This document shows, piece by piece, positions 1 through 6,000 of a stretch of 8,220 nt of DNA. Source of the DNA: SYIM01 sp964581825 (lineage in GTDB: Bacteria; Pseudomonadota; Gammaproteobacteria; Burkholderiales; Burkholderiaceae_E); assembly GCA_964581825.1 (NCBI GenBank), contig CAZORB010000169.1:1-8220 (forward strand), given 5' to 3'. The position numbers and the translations under genes were made by a program. The first letter of the stretch is position 1; every line of letters starts with the position of its first letter. The notes beneath the pieces were generated by a model that saw only the letters and a list, made by a program, of their open reading frames with translations, was not told the origin of the DNA and searched no databases.

Positions 1-3000
1 GCTCAATGCGCTGCTCGGCACCAACCTGCTCACTGATGAGATTCCGCTCGCAACCACTGCGATGGTCATCGGCACTGATCTGTCCGCGGGCGGCGATATC
101 AGTGTCCGTGCGGTCGATTCCATTGCCCTGACTGCGGAAGTCAGCAACGAATCCGAGACCAATGCGGGCGCGGCTGCCGCGCCTGCAGTGGGCGCCTCCG
201 GCGTCCTCGCGAGCAACCGGGTCCGCGCCGAAACGCGTGCGTTGATCCGCGGCCACGACGACGAGGATGCGGGCCTGGTCAGCATCGAGGCGGGTGGCTC
301 GATAGCGGTCGAGGCGGAAGACGAATCCGCGATCGAAGCCGATGTGACGATGACCGCGTCTGCTGCATCGGGCGGCGGCAGCGCCACTGCGGTGGGCGGC
401 ATCGTCGTGCGCAACGATATTCATGCGGGCGTACTGGCGTCGGTTGCCGATGCCGCGCTCGACGCAGGGGTCGACCTCTCCGTCGCGGGCACGTCCGATG
501 CCTCGATCACCGCATCATTGAGCGGCGAGGTGAGTGCGGCAAGCGAGTCGGAGTTTGAAGGCGAGCCGGAAGCCGGAGGCACCGACGCGGGCGCAGACAC
601 CAGCGCCGAACCCGGCGCGGGTGATGCTGCCGGCGGTGGCGGCCTGGGCGGCGCCCTGTCGGTAAACGCACTGATCGCCGCGAATATCGTGCTGAACACC
701 GCCACCGCAGAACTCGTTGACAGTGAAGTCACGATCCTCGGCAGCCTCGGTGTGGAAGCTGAGAATGTCTCGACCATCGAGGCGAGCAACACGGCAACCA
801 CTGAGAGCACGGGCGGCGTGGCCGCCGGCGTCACGCTTGCCTTCAACACCATCGGCTGGGAATCCCAGAACATTCTGTTTGCTGCACTCGATGCGCTCCT
901 TGGCAGCAGCATCGGTGATGAAAGCCCAGCCGAAGTGCGCGCAGAAATCGCCCGTACCTCGCTCGATGTCGGCGAAGATCTCACCGTCAGCGCAGTATCC
1001 GAGCCGCAGATCACCGCTGACGTCGAGAACTCCGTCGCCTCCGAGGGCGGTGCCTCAGCGAGCTTCGTGCTCGCGAGCAACATGCTGAGTTCGCGCGCCC
1101 TGGCGCTGCTCACCGACTTACCGGGCGTTGATGCGCACACTGCGGGCAGCCTCACGGTCGAGGCGAGTGACACAGCGGGTGTGGCCTCGCGGATCAGCCT
1201 GTCGGCTGACGCGGCGGGCGGCGCATCGCTTGGTGGCCTTGCGGCGCGTAATGATCTGCGCAGCATCGTCACCACGCTGGTTGAACAGGCGAACCTCGAG
1301 GTCGATGGTGATGTCTCGATCACCGGGGATGGATCCGCGACGCTCACCGCGCTGATTACCGATCAGCCGCTCGAGGAACAGGAAGAGGAGTCAGAAGAGG
1401 GCGAAGGCGACGAGGCCGATGCGGCTGATGAGGAAGCGGCTACCGACGACACCGCCGGCGACGGCGCAGCCGAAGAAGAGGAACCCTCAGGCGGCGGCAC
1501 CACGGGCGTTGAAGAAAAGGAAGACGCAAGTTTTGCCTTCAACGGCATCATCGCCACCAATCTGGTGCTGGCCGAGGTCAACACCTCCATCCTCGATTCC
1601 ACCATTACCGCGGCGGGCGACCTCGAGGTCGCGGGCACCAATGCCTCCTCGATTGAGGCCGAAAACGCAGCCGCCGCCGAGGCGGGGGGCACAGCGATCG
1701 GTGTCACGCTTGCGTTCAACACCATCGGCTGGGAGGCGCAGAACGTTCTGTTCGCCACCGTCGACGCATTGCTCGGCACAGACATTGGTGACGAACAGCC
1801 CGCGGGCGTTGTCACCACCATTCGGGGCGCTGACCTGACGGCCGATGGCGCGATCAGCATTACCGCCGAAACCGAAGAAAGCGTCTCGGCCAACATTGAA
1901 CGCACGACCGCTTCGAGCGGTGCGAGCACAGCCGCAGGCTTTGTGCTTGCCAGCAACATGATCGCCTCGCGTGCGGCAACGCGCATCAGCCCTGACGGCG
2001 CAGCCTCACCCCGCGTGCAGCTGGTTGCCGGTGAAGGCATCGAGGTCAGCGCAGCCGATACCGCATCCATCCAGGCGCAGGTCTGCATGGTGACCGAAAG
2101 CGGCGGCGCGGTAGCGGTGGGCGGATTGGTCGCGCGAAACGATCTGCGCAGCAGCGCCGACGCTGAGCTCGACCGCGTCGATGTGGTGTCGGGTGGCGAG
2201 CTGACGGTAATGGCGCTCGAGGGCGCATCGATCGAGGCGTGCCTGAGCGGCGAAACGCATAGCGCGGCCGAGGAAGAAGAGGCGCCCGCGGAAGAGGAAA
2301 CCGAGCCCGCTGAAGCCCCCGCTGAGGCTGCAGTCGAAGCAGACACAGGGACCGATACGGCCGACGCGGGCGGCGATGCAGCCGCCGATACCGGCACCGG
2401 TGCCGACACCGCTGCCGGCGGTGACAGCCTGACCGAAGCCGCCCCCGAACCGCCCGCGCCACCCAGCCTCGCGGTGAACGCGCTGATCTCCACCAACATG
2501 GTGTTGAGCCGCGCAAACGCCGTCATCTCAAACAGCGACCTGCTGGTCGAAGGCGACCTCACGGTCGGTGCTGACAACGTTTCCAGCATCGATGCAACCA
2601 ACTCGGCGGTCATGAGCTCCGACGGCACCGCAGTGGGTGTCACGCTCGCGTTCAACACCATCGGCTGGGAAGCGCAAAACGTTCTGTTCAACAGCCTCGA
2701 TGCCCTGCTTGGAACGAGCATCGGCGATGAGCAGCCGGCACTGATCAGCGCCCGCGTCGTCAACACCGGCTTCGAGGTCGCAGGCGATGTCAAGGTTCAG
2801 GCGGGCGCACTCGATGAAGAGCCTGGCGCTGATCAGGGCGCGCACATCACCGCCACCATCAGTAACGAAGCCGCCGCCAATGCGGACGGCGCGGCAGCGA
2901 GCTTCGTGCTGGCAAGCAATAAGGTCAGCACCCGCAGTCTCGCCTGGGTCAGCCCCATTCTTAGCGGCCCGAGCGAAGCCGAGACCAGCACCCGCGCCAT

Positions 3001-6000
3001 CTCGGATCGGGTGCGTGCTGTCATCGGCGGCTCAATCGAAGTCACCGCCAATGACTCTGCGGTGATCGATGCCGAGGTCAGCCTCGAGGCTACGAGCGGC
3101 GGCGGCGCCGCACTGGGCGGTGTGGCTGCACGAAACGATGTTCGCGGCGATGTCGATGCCGGCATCGACCGCATGGACATCGACGCCGGCGGCGATGTAT
3201 CGGTGTTTGCACTCGAACTCGCACAGATCAATTCGGCGTTGTCTGGCACCTGCGAGACGCTGTCCGAAGAAGAGGCCGAGGAGGCGGAGGATCCCGTTGC
3301 CGACGCGACGGCGGCGGCCGAGGACGCTGGGGGGGGCGGCGCGCCCGATAGCACCTCGTCGCAAACCGGCTCGGGTAGTGCTGCAGGCGGATCCAATGCA
3401 GCCGGTAGCGCGACCGATTCAGCCGCCACTGACACTGCGGCGGGCGATGCCGGCACCGGTGTCACCGACGCAGGCGGCCCGGCCGCTACCGTTCCCATCG
3501 CGGTCAATGGCGCAATCGCCACCAATCTGGTGCTGAGCAGCGCTCGCGCCGCCATCACCCGCAGCGAAGTGATTGCGGGCGGCAATCTCACGGTTGAAGC
3601 GGAAAACGAATCCGGCATCGCGGCCGAAAACGAAGCAAGCATCACCTCGGGTGGCACCGCGGTGGGGGTCACCCTCGCCTACAACACCATCGGCTGGGAA
3701 GCGCAAGACCTCTTCACGCAAACCATCGACGCGCTGCTCGGCACCAGCATTGGTGATGAAAACCCGGCTGAGGTGCTGGCGGTAGTCGACCAGGTGGTGC
3801 TCGATATTGGCGGCGACATGTCGGTGAGCGGCACGATGACCGCCACGCTGGAAGCCACCATCAGCAACGAGGCCGTCTCGGAAGGCTCAGGCTCAGCGGC
3901 AAGTGTGGTGCTTGCCTCGAACGCGGTCAGCACTCGGGCAGACGCCTATGTCCGGCAGGTTGCTAACGCTAGTGATCGCGCGTTCTTCCGAATCGACCAC
4001 CAGAGTCGCGACGCGGCTCAGGAGATCGAACCGGGCACCCAGGTGCTTGTGTCGACCGGGCATCTCGATGGCGGAGATGCCGGCAAGGTTTACCGCTATC
4101 TCGGCGAGGCCGGGGAAGTCGATCTTGCCGAGGAAGACTATTCCGATTCCGATCGTTGGCAGGAACTGGATTCGCGCAGTGTTGTGGTGGGGGGCGAACT
4201 ATCGATTGAGGCAAGCGATGCGCCGTCGATTACCGCCGACATCACCGTCGTTGCCACCGCCACTACGCCGGACGAGGAAAGTGATGGCGAGTATTTCCGG
4301 GTCGATCACCGAAGCGGTAATGGCCTGACCGAAATCGCGTTTGGCGAGCAGGTACTGCTTGATGATGACCATGAAGCGGGAGGCGAACCTGGCCGCATTT
4401 ACCGCTACATGGGGCCCGACGATGAGATCGATCTGGCTGAAACCGATTACACCGATACGGGCTACTGGTACGAGCTGATCCCGCTGCCGGGCATGCTCGA
4501 TCAGATCAAGCAGCTCAACGCGCTGCTCGATACCGAGATGCCGTATTTCGAGCGCGAGGTCTCGCTCTTTTCCATTCCCATTCTCGGAAAAGAGTACGAC
4601 GTCGGCTTCAAGGTGGGCGCGGGCTGGAAAGACCTGCGGGTGGTCGAATTCCTGAAGGGCATCGACGCAGACGAGGCTACCGACTGGAAGGTGGCCGAGC
4701 GTGAGCTTGGCGTGCACTTCGAAGTGCCCTCGATTCCGCTTGGCGAGATGCTGTTTGCCGCGCCCGAACTCAACATCGATCTGATCCTGCCGGATCCACG
4801 TCTGCCGCTCTTCGAATTCGACATGCCGATGGGCGTGGTTGAGCATGGTGGGCAGGAGTACGAGTGGGGGCTTGCGCTGCGCGCGGGCTGGCTCAACACC
4901 ACCCTCACCGAACTGATCGACCTCAAAGCGCTAGTGCTCGACGGTGAGTTCATTCCCGAGCTGCCGGTATTCGAGCCCGAGGTCTATTTCCGTCCGGTCG
5001 ATGACGCGGGCGAGTGCCCCTGCGATCTGTTCAGCGATGAAGAGGAGGGCGAGGAAGAAGACGGCCCTAGCCTCGAAACGCTTCAGATTCTGCCCTCGCA
5101 GTTCATCATCGCCGCGCCCTCGGTCAGCTTTACCCTGCTGGGTCGTCAGGTCGAACTGATCTTTGATGACATCACCATTGATACGCCGGAGCTCTTCGAG
5201 AGCTTCGTCAACCCCGAGCTCGATCCCCTGCTGGTTGATCTCGAAGCACTCACGGCAGGATTCGAACTGCCCTTCGGGCTCGACGGTTTTGGCAGCTCAA
5301 CCGACGCCGAGCCGGGTGCCGGCGAAGACGGCACCGGTACTGATGATGGCGCCGCCGCAGACGATGGCGCGACGACGGGTGATCAGACCGATGCGGGTGA
5401 GGGCGAAGCCACTGATGGCAGCGCCACCGACGATGGCACCGATGAAACCGACCCTGGTACGGATGATGGCGCCGGCGAAGGCGCCGGTGAGGTTATCCAG
5501 ATCCGTATTCCGAAGCTCGCGCTCACCGGCTCCACCGTGGTCGAGCAGTTTCAGAACCTGATCAAGATCATTCCGTCGAAGGTCAGTCTGCTCGATCCGG
5601 TCATCACGGCCACGCTCTTCGGCAAGGAGCTCGAGTACGCGCTGCCAGTGTCGACCGTGATCGACAAGATTGCGGGCGATTTACTGCCCGACTTCCTCGA
5701 AGCCGCCGACGGCGCGATCACGCTTGATCTGCTGGAGCTGCTGCCCGAGTCGGTCACCGACGTGCTGCAGTGGTTCATGAAAGATGCCGAGGCCGAGCCG
5801 CTTGAAATCGAGCTCGACCCGATTGATTTTGGCGCGCTCGAAGATGCGGCGCTTGGCGCACTCAAAAGCAAGCTCGGCATGGGTGATGACACCGCTACAG
5901 GCGGTGGTGGTACCGACACCGCAGCGGGCGGCGACGGTACCGATACCGTTGCCGAAGAAGAGCAAGACACCTCGCTCGAGCCCGACACCATCGATTCGCT

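Noticed and set aside
421..1347. Minus-strand open frame of 308 codons
   Set aside because: It is antisense to copies 0 and A, with Ser/Ala/Pro low-complexity composition and no recognisable domain. It is a shadow of the GC-rich coding frame.
1363..2793. Long minus-strand open frame of 476 codons
   Set aside because: It runs antisense to repeat copies A to C. Its own repeated phrase (CASQPMVLNASVTP) is the reverse complement of the GVTLAFNTIGWEAQN block, and its Ser/Ala/Pro composition mirrors the Asp/Glu/Gly codons of the + frame.
4199..4846. Minus-strand open frame of 215 codons with normal-looking composition
   Set aside because: It overlaps the FRxDH modules and the 88-residue duplication, both of which are coherent only in the + frame. 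I recognise no domain in it.
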